A DNA stretch of 64,000 nt, from the NCBI GenBank assembly GCA_963693365.1, contig CAVNZM010000008.1, positions 1,240,001-1,304,000 of the forward strand, written 5' to 3'. A program made the translations under genes and the position numbers. Below are positions 20,246 through 32,939 of this stretch, in pieces. This DNA comes from Amoebidium appalachense. Its lineage: Eukaryota; Ichthyosporea. Positions within the stretch are counted from its first letter, which is position 1. The number at the start of each line of letters is the position of its first letter. Under the pieces are notes generated by a model. That model had not been told where the DNA came from and did not search any database. It was given only the letters and a program-made list of their open reading frames with translations.

Positions 20246-20699
20246 TTTTTGTGAGCCATACTTCAGTGGTAGAGGTGCGGACGCCGCCCGGATCGATATC
20301 AGATGATCTGGCGGGTGAGCGATCCTTGAATGAGTCACATATTGAAGAACCCCGGACTCTAACGAGGTGAGGTGTCAAGAAGCGCACACAAGTGTACACT
20401 TTTGTGTGTGTGTGTGTGAGCCACTGTGTCGACGTCCGGTGTGTCACAGTGTACGTATGTCACGGTTTGTGAGTCACACGGTGTGTGTGTGTGTGTGCAC
20501 ATTGTGTGTGTTTGTACGTTTGTGTGTGTCGATGCCTTGTGGTGCAAAAATAAAGAAGCACGGAAAGGGCAAAGTTAGCACGATCGATTTGTCACTCGCC
20601 CGATACCGGCGGTTGTGTAATCAATCTATGATGCACCGCTTATTCCCGAGGTTTTGATAGAACTTCACTGATATTGGGCAGTACCTCAGTGATACGGTG

Positions 20700-20743
<44 letters not shown>

Positions 20744-21122
20744 GGGGGAGGGGGGGGGGGGGGGGGGCGCTGTGACAGGGGCGGGGGGGCATGAGAGGGG
20801 GAAGGAGTGAATTTCCCATCGTAAGTATGAGCACCGTGTACTGTAATGCACATTTTGGGGCGGTGCCGGATATATTTACACACTGCCTGCAGGCAAAAGT
20901 AGCTACAGGTGCTCGCGGAATACATTATTTCTAACTACATTTTGAATAAAACAAATACTAACATATTTCTTTATAATAAAGCCTGATATAAAGCCTCACT
21001 AGTATTTAGTCCATATGCACCATTATACGTACTGATGATACGGGGGTCGCATGCTGAGTCGCATGTGACGCGGCAGCGTACGGCCTACAATTTCCAGCCC
21101 TGCGCCAGCGTGGCAGGTTGTG

Positions 21123-21144
21123 TGACGTCATCAGTATGACGTCA
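21123..21144. promoter_or_regulatory. Paired TGACGTCA palindromes
   Basis: Two perfect 8-bp palindromes, 21123-21130 and 21137-21144, spaced 6 bp apart. They sit immediately before the 22-bp minisatellite. No gene start is recognised nearby. Confidence 0.3.
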
Positions 21145-21145
21145 G

Positions 21146-21345
21146 TTGCGGATCGGCCCGGGAACCAGTGTTTCGAGCCGGGAACCACTGTTTCAAACTC
21201 GGGAACCAGTGTTTCGAGCCGGGAACCACTGTTTTGCGGATCGGCCCGGGAACCAGTGTTTCGAGCCGGGAACCACTGTTTCAAACTCGGGAACCAGTGT
21301 TTCGGGCCGGGAACCACGGTTCTGGCCCGGGAACTAGCCCCTGGA
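21146..21345. repeat. 22-bp minisatellite with 88-bp higher-order unit
   Basis: Repeats of the type GGGAACCACTGTTTCGAGCC, about 22 bp each, 8-9 copies. The block starting GCGGATCGGCCCGGGAACCA recurs 88 bp later, so four 22-mers form one higher-order unit that was duplicated. Confidence 0.85.
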
Positions 21346-21496
21346 TTCGACCCGTGTTTGTTCCCGGGAACTGCATTCCAGCTGCTGGAATGCGGGAACA
21401 CCGTATCACTGAGGTGCTGCCTTGACCTGATATTGTTGCGACCAGGCCCGGCGGCGCGAATATTCGCGTTTCCACAGCAACAACAGGGCCTATAAC

Positions 21497-21639
<143 letters not shown>

Positions 21640-22380
21640 AGTCTGCAAGCAATCATCATTATACACACGAATAGCAGCAACACGGCGTGAAACAGCTAAT
21701 GGCTAGTGCCATGCAATATATGTGCACGTGACAGATCTGTTGACTAAGTATATCATGAAACCCGCGGGTTGACCCGGCGCCAACAGAGGAAAGAACCAAC
21801 ACCCAACCGTCCGCGGCAGGGGCAAACCCAAGCCAACCCAGGCCCGTCCCCCAGAGCCACAAACCCGCCCGTGAACCATCCGTCCCTGAGGCGACACATC
21901 CCTGCGACCGACCTCCGAGTTTCGCTGCATTCAGGCCAGCACTTGATGGTATATATTCGCTGATGGTGAAAAAGGTCATATAAAAGCTAAAATATAAACT
22001 TTGGAGTTTAAGTTAATCTGAAAAGGTTGTTCCTCCGGGGATCAAGCTTCTCAGCATGATGGCATGGCTGATTTTTCTCCTATTCTGAAAATTTTGCATG
22101 CCTCTAGCGGGTGCGGCTATAGCGAATCAATATAAGCATCCAATCGGAACTTCGTTGTCGTTGAACACCAATCAGGAACGAGATTGGCACACCTTGTGTT
22201 TGTTTGTTTACAATTGTTTGTCCCGTTTCTGAGTGAGTGATTCTGACGAATCTGGGCACGGGCCGCACGGCGATGGCGTCAACTTCGCTGCCCAGAAAAA
22301 AACTGCCATGAGCAACAAAAACAGCGTCTGGAGTCGCATTTAAGCGCCAGACTAGTCTACCCTCGGGTTAGTGACAATAA

Positions 22381-22593
22381 ATGGAGGCCCAGGCTGTTCT
22401 ATCTGAGTGGCAAAAACTGTTGGAGTCAGAGTTGGTATTGTCATTATGCAGTACTAGTAGCCATTATTCTGCTCCGACTAGTACTGGGGAGACTCGCACG
22501 AATTGGCATGAGTCACCAAAACAAAGGCTCCAGGAATCCAGGCTCCAGCTGGTGAAAGCATCTCCAGCAGCCAACCAGGCGCCATCAAAATAA
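22381..22593 (+). CDS. Small open reading frame, 70 aa, no family recognised
   Basis: An ATG-started frame in unique, non-repetitive sequence (start MEAQAVLSEWQKLLESEL; ends NQAPSK then TAA). Composition is ordinary and no splice sites are needed, but nothing identifies it and no homologue comes to mind. It could be a chance frame or a remnant in an otherwise gene-poor stretch. Confidence 0.15.
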   Translation: MEAQAVLSEWQKLLESELVLSLCSTSSHYSAPTSTGETRTNWHESPKQRLQESRLQLVKASPAANQAPSK

Positions 22594-22873
22594 TGAAGGC
22601 CAGTGCCGGACCCAATATCATTAAGGCGGCAGGCTAATAATAGCAGCAAAACCCGGCGGCCCCGCGTGCGGCAGGTGCCGTGGTACGTATGCCACTGAGC
22701 TCCAATTGCCGTGCCCTTGCTCGAGCTCGAGCTCTACAGAGTGATTGAGCGATATCAACACAAAGGCACATGAAATTTAGCACAATATCAGCCGGTGCTA
22801 ACAGTGCTATATTAGCGCTATTTATTACAGTAGAAAATTATTATTTATTATTGAATCATTGTGGTCAACTGGG

Positions 22874-23692
22874 TCTTCTTTCTTTTTCATAGCTTCTTTT
22901 CTTTCTTTTCTTTCTTTCTTTCTTTCTTTCTTTTTCTTTCTTTTTTTCGGGGAGGCGGAGGAGCCCCCCCAGGCCCCCCCCCTCCCCCCCCCCCCCCCCC
23001 CCCACCACCACCACCACCCCTCTCCTCCCTCCTTCACCCGCCTTCCTCCCCAACTTGAAGTCTCCTTCTCCCCCCCCCCCTCCCCCCCCCCCCCCCCCCC
23101 CCCCCACACACACAAGCACACACACACAAGCACACACACACACATGCACGCACACACGCTGACACCAATTTTATTACCTATCGTAGCCACGTAACACCAC
23201 ATGCACACCTCGTCTGCTTTTCCCCACACCGGTACCCACCACAAGTTCGAGTTTGTCCATGAGGTTATTATCGTTTCAATGAGCGTGCAAATATGGTTTG
23301 GGGCAACCGGTGCTATTCGATACACCCACTGCATGATGTGTTTTTGGATGTGCATGTGCATGTGTGTATTTATATGCACATCTGCGGTATTTTTGAATGT
23401 GTGTGTGTGAATTGACTCCATTCGAGTTTTGCACGTGTGCGGTGTGCGCGCACGTGTAATTCTGTGTGTGCGTGTGTTGCTCGGGTGTGTGCTGTGTGTG
23501 TGGGGTGTGTGTGCGTGCGTGTGCACTGGGGTTTGTGTGTGTGTGCGCGCGGGTATGCGTGTGACACTGTGTGCGTGCCACGTGTGAGCAATGTTGTGCC
23601 ACGTTATGTGTGTGTGTGTGTCTACGCGCGGCAGCCGCGCGCCGGATCACAGCATGCATGTGTGTGCCTCTGTCTCCCTTCTCGGGGACAAG

Positions 23693-23728
<36 letters not shown>

Positions 23729-23734
23729 CCCCCC

Positions 23735-23767
<33 letters not shown>

Positions 23768-23870
23768 GCTGAATCTTCTCTCTCTTTCTCTCTCTCTCTC
23801 TTTCTTTCTCCCTCTCTCGCTCTCTCTGTCACTCACTCTCTCTCTCTTTCTTTGGCTCTCTCTCTCTCAC
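22874..23870. repeat. CT-rich simple repeats
   Basis: (CTTT)n at 22900-22947, C runs and CA at 22972-23155, a GT-rich patch 23400-23630, then (CT)n with C-run interruptions at 23697-23870. No coding signal. Confidence 0.85.
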
Positions 23871-24087
23871 ATATCTCTGTGCGTGTGTGTGTGCGTGCGT
23901 GTGGTTGCCTCTGTTTGTGTGCATGTGTGTGTGAATGTGCTCGGTTGTTTGTGTGCATGTGTCCGTGTGTGTGTGTGTGCCTGTGTCTGTATCTGAGTCA
24001 TCATGTGCAGGTTTATTCAAACTGCGCACTTGTGCGTTCGTACAAGTGTGTAGATGTGCAAGCTTGTGTGCACGTGCCCCGCCGGGT

Positions 24088-24132
24088 GTTTACGCTGGAT
24101 ACCCAAGGCACAGAGACCAGTCTCAGGCATGG
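24088..24132 (+). repeat. Dispersed repeat copy shared with 47132-47176
   Basis: GTTTACGCTGGATACCCAAG followed by GAGACCAGTCTCAGGCATGG. The same 45-bp block with a few substitutions occurs at 47132-47176 in the same orientation. The family is unknown. Confidence 0.5.
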
Positions 24133-24164
24133 AGCTTCAAGTTGCCCGGTATATAAACACCATT

Positions 24165-24220
24165 GTGTGTGGGTGTGCGTGTGTGTGTGTGCTGGTGTGT
24201 GTGTGTGTGTGTGTGTGCCG

Positions 24221-24251
<31 letters not shown>

Positions 24252-24276
24252 GTGTGTGTGTGTGTGTGTGTGTTCC

Positions 24277-24311
<35 letters not shown>

Positions 24312-24316
24312 CGCGG

Positions 24317-24360
<44 letters not shown>

Positions 24361-24363
24361 CCG

Positions 24364-24417
<54 letters not shown>

Positions 24418-24440
24418 CGGTGTGTGTGTGTGTGACAACA
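24165..24440. repeat. (GT)n tract with CCG-type interruptions
   Basis: Long GT array interrupted by TGCCG units and GCGC-like steps; purely repetitive. Confidence 0.95.
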
Positions 24441-24479
24441 CGGTGTGTGTGTGTGCCGGTGTGTGTTCTTTGGTTGTAT

Positions 24480-25142
24480 TGCTCGCTTAGGTGACTCTCA
24501 CTAAGATGTGCTCGAGTGCTAGTGTGAGCTTGCTGTGGGTATAAGGACAGTGAGGAAGGTCATGCAGGCACCATGAGCGAGCCCTAGGGAAAGGGGGGGG
24601 CGGCCGGGGGGGGGGGGGGGGGGGGAGGGGGGAGGGGGGAAAGGAGCGGAGGGGAGGGGGGGTGGGGGGAGGGGCACATGCGTAGACGGTAAGCTGGAGC
24701 AAGTACAGCTTACTGGAGCCCCGTTACTCAGAAAAAGAACAACAGAGAACAAAGGAGTGTTGTGTGGGGGGTGGATGGGGAGAGGGGGGAAAGACGAGGG
24801 GGAGGAGGGGGGGGGGGGGGGGGGGGTATGGGGGTAAGTGGGTAGAGAGGTAGGGGGCGTGGAGGGGGGGAGGGGGCATGGTGTGTAACATGAAAAATTA
24901 GGTGAGATAGCCTCAATCAAACGTTTGGGGATGCCAACCTCAGGGATGAGGGTGAAATCACTTTCCGACACAACACAATATATAGACACACTATATCACT
25001 TTTACAGTACACACGTGCATATTGAAATCAGATATGTACGTACGGAAGGCCTTTCCTGTCATGGTTCGATGGGTGGAATGTGGGGTGTTTGTATAACACT
25101 GTGTGTGTGTCGCAGTGTCACACACAGTGTGTGTGTGTGTGT

Positions 25143-25181
<39 letters not shown>

Positions 25182-25200
25182 CGTGTGTGTATGTGTGTGT

Positions 25201-25239
<39 letters not shown>

Positions 25240-25793
25240 TGTGTGTTTGTGTGTGTGTGTGTGTGAGTGTGAGTGTGTGTGTGAGTGTGTACATGTTAGT
25301 GTGTGTGTGGGGGGGGGGGGAGGGGGGGGGGGGGGGGCAAATTCCTATGGGATGGTGGTGACAGGTGGGAACCCCCCCACCGGGAAAGAGCCATGTCTAA
25401 TACCGGTCTGCTCCCCTACCCTCTTGCTTTGGAAAACCCAATCAGTCACTTATTGTGCCCCGGGTTGGAATTTGTGGCATGTACACCCGTTCAGGTGGCT
25501 CAACGGCAAGAAAAAAAGTGGAGTTTCTTATGGGGGTTCCTTTTCTTTCCTCCCTCCCCTCCCCCCCCCCCCCCCCCCCAACACACACACACACACCTTC
25601 TCCCCCCCCCCCCCTGCCCTCCTTCAAGAAAAAAAACCTCAAACGTAATAACTTGATAAATACTAATCCGGGGACAAGGGCCACTTGGATCTGAGAAGCT
25701 GGTCATTTTTTTGCCAGGCTGGTCTTATTGTGATTAAGAAATATCTTCGGATACTACTTGAAATAGAACGTAGTGTGTGTGCTGTGTGTGTGT

Positions 25794-25844
<51 letters not shown>

Positions 25845-26126
25845 AGAGGGGGTTCTAAAGGGGGCTTCAAAATATTCACAAGGGATTGGGGAGGGGCCGG
25901 GGCTGGCACAAGCTGCGCGATGTGAGGGAGAGAGCTTACCCAAAGGAAAGGGATGTCTGATGTGGTGTGTGTGTTGAGTTTGGAGTGGCTGGGAAACATT
26001 TGGTGTGGGGGACTCGGGGTTGGGGGAGGGGAGGGGGGGTTGAGGATGTGCAGCTACTTGATCATTCATACTATCCCGTTGTGGGTTGTGCAAGGCTATT
26101 TTTTCCCCTGGGGGTTTCACCTCCCT

Positions 26127-26187
<61 letters not shown>

Positions 26188-26789
26188 ACCCGGTGGATAA
26201 CTAGAAGCATGGGCATTTTCACTCGTGTTGGGGCCGGGAAACATACATGTTAAAACACATTGTACCCCCCCCCCCCCCCCCCCCCCCTCCCCCGGCCACC
26301 ACCACCACCACCTGGTCCACCACCCCCCCCCCTCCCCCCCCCCCCCCCCCCCCCCTTCTTCTTCTTCTTTTCTTTTTGGACTCAATATTGGCCAATAATA
26401 CTGTCTTCGCATGGACACGAGCCCCTGCAGGTGAATAGTATGTAGATGATCTGGTTTGCCAATTGCAATGTTCGTGGACCTGCAGAATGGTGCACTTTGG
26501 GAGGCATGATATCCACTCAATGGCAGTCTATATAGACATAACGTTTAATACTGATTGATTTTTACCAATAGCATTTGAAATCGTGATGCTTGGAATCATA
26601 GAGGGTACCAAAAGAGAGACTGGAGACAGTCCGGGTGTGTGTGTGTGTGGTGGTGGTGGTGGTGGTGGTGGGTTGGGGGGAGGGGGGGGGGGGGGGGGGG
26701 GGGAGGAGGTGCCAGGGGATAGTGATGGGATCATGGCAGGTTACAGGGCAATCTTCCGGGGGGGGAAGGGGGGGGGGGGGGGGGGGAGG

Positions 26790-26826
<37 letters not shown>

Positions 26827-28050
26827 TCGCACACGATGACAGTCCGGTATAATATAATTGAAATATGTTCTACGTACGACACTACTTGACGTGGACTTGT
26901 CAATGATTACGACTGCAAGTGAGCTAGTTAGTGTGCTAAGACGATGTGTGTCTGGGTTGATCAGAACAAAAAAAAAAATGCTGGAGTTGTTGGTGGATTT
27001 TCTTGATCGGGTGGTATGGATATATAGGTTGATAACTGAAGTTAGAGGTGGGGGAGAGGGGGGGAGGGGGGGAGGGGGGAGGGGGGGGGGAGGGGGGGGG
27101 AGGGGGGGGGGGGGGGGCGGGAGATAGACAGTTCAATTAGCACTCTGACCAGTCCCAAGTTGCTGCACACTTTTGGCCGCACACACAACCACACCGGGAT
27201 TCTACCGCCGACCCCGGGCCCTCTAAGTCGTGCCTGTTTTTCTGAGCCGGCCTGATCCGTTTTTGCAGCTTTGTTTTACCTCCCTCCGTCTGCAGGCCAG
27301 TCTAATTCCAAAATAGATCTATTTGAGCAGAAATGACAGACTGACAGAAGCAGTCAGCACGCGTACGGGCCCGTTTTGTCAACGTCATCCATTGACTCGG
27401 GCCAACCACAACAGAAAAGGTGTTAGAATAGCACCAGCTGGCCATCGCCAACACAACCACACACACACAAACACGTTTTCCACACACGCACACATAGGCA
27501 GGCACGTGTTCCGCGCACGCACACGTACGCAAATAAGTTTTCCACACACGCACACATACAAGCTAGTGGTCTGGATATGCATCATGATTTCTGGTGAAGG
27601 CATTCGTCTGCTCCTAAACGCAGCATAGAGCCCTTTTGTTTTTTTCGAAACCACCACAGACCCTTGGAGGACGGAGAAAACATGCTCGAAACCGGTTCGT
27701 AGCCCCCCCCCCCCCCCCCCCCCCCCCCTCCCCCCGCACCCGCATCCCACCCTCTTCCTCTCTCCCCCCCTCCCCCCCCCCCCCCCCCACCCCCGCCCCT
27801 CGCTTAACTGCACACACGTACGGTATGCCAACTCCTCTTGCATCACGGTTCTACGTTGCTGTCCTCCCCCCCCCCCCCCCTCCCCTCCCCTCCCCCTCCC
27901 CCCCTCATCTCTGTTGTCCAACCTCCCCTTCGATCCAACACACGGCACGTGTACATACTTGTTGGGGCTCTTTGCCCATGCCTGCCCTGTACTCAAGGCC
28001 ACTTATAGGTGCATCCTGAGCAGCGACCTTTCGTACATCCTGAGCGTCTC
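24480..28050 (-). other. Interval with coding-looking islands, gene not resolved
   Basis: Between homopolymers, several minus-strand islands read smoothly and some abut GT or AG. Examples are 27957-28050 (DAPISGLEYRAGMGKEPQQ then gtatgt), 27820-27862 (QRRTVMQEELAY then gtacgt), 24900-24970 (DFTLIPEVGIPKRLIEA) and 24487-24535 (SKLTLALEHILVRVT then a stop). I could not join them with consistent phases or recognise a family. They may be a fast-evolving gene, an eroded gene, or chance frames. The rest of the interval is (GT)n, G runs and C runs. Confidence 0.25.
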
Positions 28051-28057
28051 CCCCTTC

Positions 28058-28135
<78 letters not shown>

Positions 28136-28835
28136 CTGCCCTTCTGGGCCCTCCTATTTTCGTCTGCTCCTGAGAGTTCCCACTTTCCTCATGTTTGCAC
28201 ATCGAAAAACTTCCTGCGCCCCTGTTTTCCCCCTGTGTTTTCTCATTTTTGTGGGCTTTGGCCTCCCGTATTCACTTACAGGCCCCCCTCTTCTTGCAAA
28301 CTCTCACTGCACCTGGGGGCCCAGACCTATCACGTCATCACTCTCTGCAATTCTTACGCTCGCACTTGGTTGATGTTTTGCTTGTTTGTGCCTCTTTCTT
28401 CAAGCCTCCGTTGTTCTTGACTACCCCATCCCCCCCCTCCCCCCCCCCCCCCCCCCCCCCCCCACCCCTCCCCCCCCCCCCCCCCCCCCCTCCCCCCAAA
28501 AAAGCATGTGACCCTTCTTTTCTGCATCAGCCCCTTCCAAAATAAGAGAGTGTTCTTCCTGCTCACACTCAGGGCTTGCAATTTCTTTGTTGGTTGAATC
28601 CCCCCCCCCTCCTCGCGCAAATTGCTATGGATCAAACTCGCTGTGATCTTTGGCCATGCATTCCTGCATGTTCCGAATTTTCCTGTTGACCCGTTTGTCC
28701 TTTCATAGTTTGCACCCGTTTCCGTTCATATTTTGTGTGCTTCGTGTTTTCTTCTACACCTCGAATGGAAGTTATGAAATGACGGGGATTTTCGAAAGCA
28801 AGGGTTTGTGGGACCAGAAAGGAACTTCTTGGCCC

Positions 28836-28873
<38 letters not shown>

Positions 28874-28991
28874 ATCATAATTCCCACCTCCCCAACCCAC
28901 TTCCCTACCCTACCTCCTTCATCCACCTATAATCATACACAAGTCATTACCAGGCATTTACATTTAGGAAATTAGGCTAACCTACTATTCC

Positions 28992-31900
28992 ATGAAAGGC
29001 AGTCCCCTTGACCGGCTACCAGATGAACTTTTGGGGCATATCATTGGCTGGTTGAGCCCCGAAGAGAAGGTGAGGGGGTCCTTGGTCTGCTGCAGATTTG
29101 CACGAATAATCAGGGCAGGACACGGCGGCGGGATATCTATCACAGTGCGAAGTTTCGCGCAGGTGCAAAGAGTCCCCCTTTGGGTATGGGGGGAGGCAAT
29201 CAGGGAAATCGTGATCGCGACCCAGTTGTTGCTTATAATATTTAGCAACCCCACGAAGGGTGGGGAATTTTCGGCATTTCTCGAATCGTTATCCCGGTTG
29301 AACAGTCTTGCGATCACGGATTCGGAGGGCACAACCTATATTACTGAAGTGCAAACCCCGGTGCACGGAGAATGTGTTCTTCGGGTACTTTCACGAATCG
29401 GGTCGAGGCTGACCCGTCTATGCCTCCCCCGATACCAACACGATAACCTACCGCCCCATTTTTTTTCGTCGGTTGTCTCACTGAGTCCCAACCTTGCCAG
29501 CGCACAAGTCTACCTACCAACATCCCTCCCCACAGACTTTCCAATGTCCCCCTGGAACCAACTTCGCCGCCTGTCTTTGTCCCTGCGTGGGAGCGTGGAT
29601 TTGTCTTTCCTCGCCTCCCTAGAAAGTTTAAATGTGTTGTGTATCGATTCTTCTATGTTTCAGTCGCTCAAAATTACTGGGTTTTCGCCGTTACCCCATC
29701 TTCGGAATCTTCATTTGCACATGGTTTCGGTTGCAAATTCCGCTTTAGGGGGTATTGCACTCTGCACCTCCCTCACACAGCTATATTTGCGGCTGAGGGG
29801 GCTCGATCCCCAACTGGAATTTCCGGAATTTTCATGCAAAAATCTCCGGGTAGCCAACATTGGAGGCTGGTACGACAAAGCTCTAACCCTGCCGACACTG
29901 TTGTTTTTACCACCGGAACATTTGAGGGAACTGACTGTGTACGATGCGTCTTGGGCCGCATTTTCCGAATTGGAAGCAATGACCAGGGTGGAAATATTGA
30001 CCCTTAGGCGCACGGAGGTTTCCGATATGTCCCCGCTTTCCCGGAGCGATTTCTGCCCCAAAATTAGCGGCCTATCCCTCGACCGTTGCCCTGTGACAGA
30101 CCTATCCCCGCTACAATGCAGACAGGGGATCTCTTCAATTTCATTGGCTGAATTGCAGATCAAAGAGCTGCCCTGGCCAATCGGAGACATTTGTTTAGTT
30201 GCGATCATGCAGTGCGATCACCTTACTCTAATTGCACCATCAGGGTGTGAAAATGAAACTTCCGGGGGATCCAACGTGTTGGATCTTCGTCTTTGTCAGG
30301 GTTTAAAGGACATTGGCGGGCTGGCTGGGTCTCCACACTTAGGCAATGTGCTTATAAGCCGCTGCCCCCTGTTGGAATCCCTGCAGCCATTGGGCCAATG
30401 TCATGCGCTGATGAGTGTGCACTTGGACCACCTGGATGCATGCACTGACATAGCACCTCTGTCGCAGTTGGAGAGCCTGCAGGTGTGTGTGTGTGTGTGT
30501 ATGTGTGTGTTCGTATGTGTGTGTGTGGGTTGGTGGGTGGGTGGATGCGTGGGCGGGTTGGTATGCATGTGTAAGTGTATGTGCTCTTGTACATGAGCAC
30601 AGATGCTCTGCCCGGGGGAGGGGGAGGGGGAGGGGGGAAGGGGGGAGGGAGTGTATTTCTGTTTGTGTGCAAGTGAGTAAGGGAGAAGCAGCAGAGTGAG
30701 TGTGTGCCTACAGGGGTACATGCGTGTGTGCCTGTGTGCCTGTGCATGTGCGTTTGGCGGCCACCTACCTGTCTCCATGTTTGAGCGCTAGACAGCCCCA
30801 TCCCCCACCCGACATCCCTACATCCCTCCCCATGCTAACCCCCTGAATATGGCGTTTCTCTTATGTCCCGTAGTGTTGTATGCTCATTCAACACTCCATC
30901 GTATGTACTGCAAACAACCCCCCCCCCCCCCCCCAATCCTCTCTGCCCCTCCTCTACTGCTGCCGCCGCGCATGTTGAAGTGAAGCAGTATCTGAGTTGG
31001 GTTGCTAAACCACGTGAACGGGTGAAAGCATGAGTACCGAGAATTACTTTTGGCCTTCTGAGGATGGGCTCCATTTTAAAAGCAGGTTCCTTGTGTGCAC
31101 AGGTTATACTGCAAAATCTGCGTTGGGTTGTCCCGTTGTGAATGTGTGTCATGTACGCTGTAACACACTCTAACATCCCCCCCCCCCCCCCCCCCCCCTT
31201 CCTCCCCCCCTCCCCCCCCCCCCCGGGCAGGCGTTAACGGTCCAAGGGTGCCCTGTAAGAGATTTCAGCCCCCTCCGTCACTGCCCCAACCTTGACCCCC
31301 TACTGCTCCAGATCACACCCCCAGAGGATATTGCTGACGTGGCAGGCCCCAGCAGGGATGAGCTTATGCAAACGGTACTGCTAATTAGCTAGCCTTCCTT
31401 TTCTCTCCCCTGGCCGCCTCCCCTCTCCAACCCCCCCCCCCCCCCCCCCCCCCCCTCCACCCCTGCCCCCTTCCCCATCTCCCCCCCTCCCCCCCCCCCC
31501 CCCCCCCCCCTCCCACCCAAACACCCTCCCGCCCACCCACCCACTCCACACACACACACACACACACAAAGCAGCTGGGGCATAAGCCAAGACATAGGAC
31601 ATACACCCATGGCTCGTTTTTTTCCCTCAGGATCCACGAATACAGTCAGAAACAGTCGTGGCCACAAGACACACAAAAGTTCGCATTTGCAACACCCACC
31701 CACTCAGACATGCAATACTGAGTGCATGGGTGCGTTCCTGTGCAGACACAAAAGCCACCGTCAGGCCTTTCTCCCCTCCCACGAAAACACACACCGATGC
31801 AAATGAATACTGTCATCTAATAACCCCCCTCCCCCCCTCTTCCCCCCCCCCCCCCCCGCCCCCCCCCCCAGTTGCCACAACCCGACCACACAGGCACATG

Positions 31901-32208
31901 CAATAGCATAACCACCCAGCACTATACCCACATCCAAACATTTATACTGAGCCCATGCACGTTTTGTAAGTGCACTCCCCAACATGCACACAGGGTCAAA
32001 CCCATGCACAAACACACACACACACACCCGATACACCCACCCAGATCCACATACACACGAGCACATTCCCCCTTGACCACCCCTGATGATGGCTCTGTTG
32101 AAGCCTTCTGCCTGCACAGACTTTTTGATTTCTGTTTTGTGTTTTCATTTTGGCTTTTCTTTCTGTGTTTCAGGTTCTTCCACGATTGCCACCCTTTAAT
32201 GGACATAT

Positions 32209-32239
<31 letters not shown>

Positions 32240-32582
32240 CAGCGCACCACCACACACACACAAACACACGCGTGCACGCGCGAATGCACACAGACACACA
32301 CACACACACACACAGATTTACACGTGCACACACAAAAGTACCCCCCCCCCCCCCCCCCCCCCCCCCCACACACACACAAACCCTTTCCCCCTCCCACTCA
32401 CACTCACCCCACCCCCTCCACCACAAACATCATTAGTTTTTATGAACGTTGCACCTGCCATCACCTCACTTATATCGTTTTCCCCTCGAAAACAGCTTCA
32501 GGAACGGCGCCGGCCTACCACACACAGGTGTGACTTTGAATACATCCCTCAGCCGTATCCTCTGCCACCATCGAGGAAGTGA
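28992..32582 (+). CDS. F-box protein with leucine-rich repeats
   Basis: Three exons: 28992-30482, 31231-31374, 32496-32582 (TGA at 32580-32582), all joined in phase 0, giving 573 aa. The start is supported by an in-frame TAG at 28965-28967 and by an immediate F-box (about residues 4-42: DRLPDELLGHIIGWLS, VCCRFARII). The remaining roughly 500 residues are irregular leucine-rich repeats with motifs such as LRRLSLSLRG, LRNLHLHM and VEILTLRRTEVSDMSPLS. Exon 2 continues them (ALTVQGCPVRDFSPL). The C-terminus is short and basic/proline-rich. F-box-LRR proteins are substrate receptors of SCF ubiquitin ligases; the substrate is unknown. The exon 1 donor is CTGCAG|gtgtgtgtg, where the splice site is the first unit of a GT repeat. 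The large first exon (1.5 kb) contrasts with the tiny exons of the neighbours. Confidence 0.85.
31060..31198 (+). repeat. Poly-C-tailed dispersed element, divergent copy
   Basis: Starts GAGGATGGGCTCC, contains CCCGTTGTGAATG, and ends ACACACTCTAACAT followed by a C run. The 3' half resembles 60573-60676. It lies in intron 1 of the F-box gene, directly before exon 2. Confidence 0.45.
32079..32236 (+). repeat. Poly-C-tailed dispersed element, copy 3
   Basis: CCCTGATGATGGCTCTGTTG and CTTCTGCCTGCACAG, then a T-rich middle ending GGACATAT followed by a C run of 27. It is homologous to copies 1 and 2, in the opposite orientation, in intron 2 of the F-box gene. Confidence 0.6.
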
Positions 32583-32767
32583 TAACAGCTTTAAACAAGG
32601 AAATGAATGCCGGGTCTCTTTTGTTTCATGTGATTTGAACGAGGGAGATAGTATCCGTCATACTCAGCCAACACCAGGACGGCGGCGGACCGGGAGCAGC
32701 ACCATTTCGATATAAACTCAAGCTTAAAGTTTTTACATTCGACTTTTTAACACACACACACACACAC

Positions 32768-32838
<71 letters not shown>

Positions 32839-32888
32839 GTGTATGTGTGTGGTGTGTGTGTGTGTGTGTGTGTGCGTGGGTGTGCATG

Positions 32889-32939
<51 letters not shown>

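Larger units (their letters stand above)
20680..21420. repeat. Inverted 25-bp repeat about 700 bp apart
   Basis: The sequence at 20680-20704 (GGCAGTACCTCAGTGATACG...) is the reverse complement of 21396-21420 (AACACCGTATCACTGAGGTG...) with one mismatch. A G tract of about 65 (20701-20767) abuts the left arm and the 22-bp minisatellite precedes the right arm. No target duplication was recognised, so this may be a transposon remnant or two copies of a dispersed repeat. Confidence 0.6.

Noticed and set aside
29711-30208. Antisense open frames within the F-box gene
   Set aside because: They are shadows of the large coding exon 1 on the other strand. The plus strand has the F-box and LRR pattern and correct splicing.
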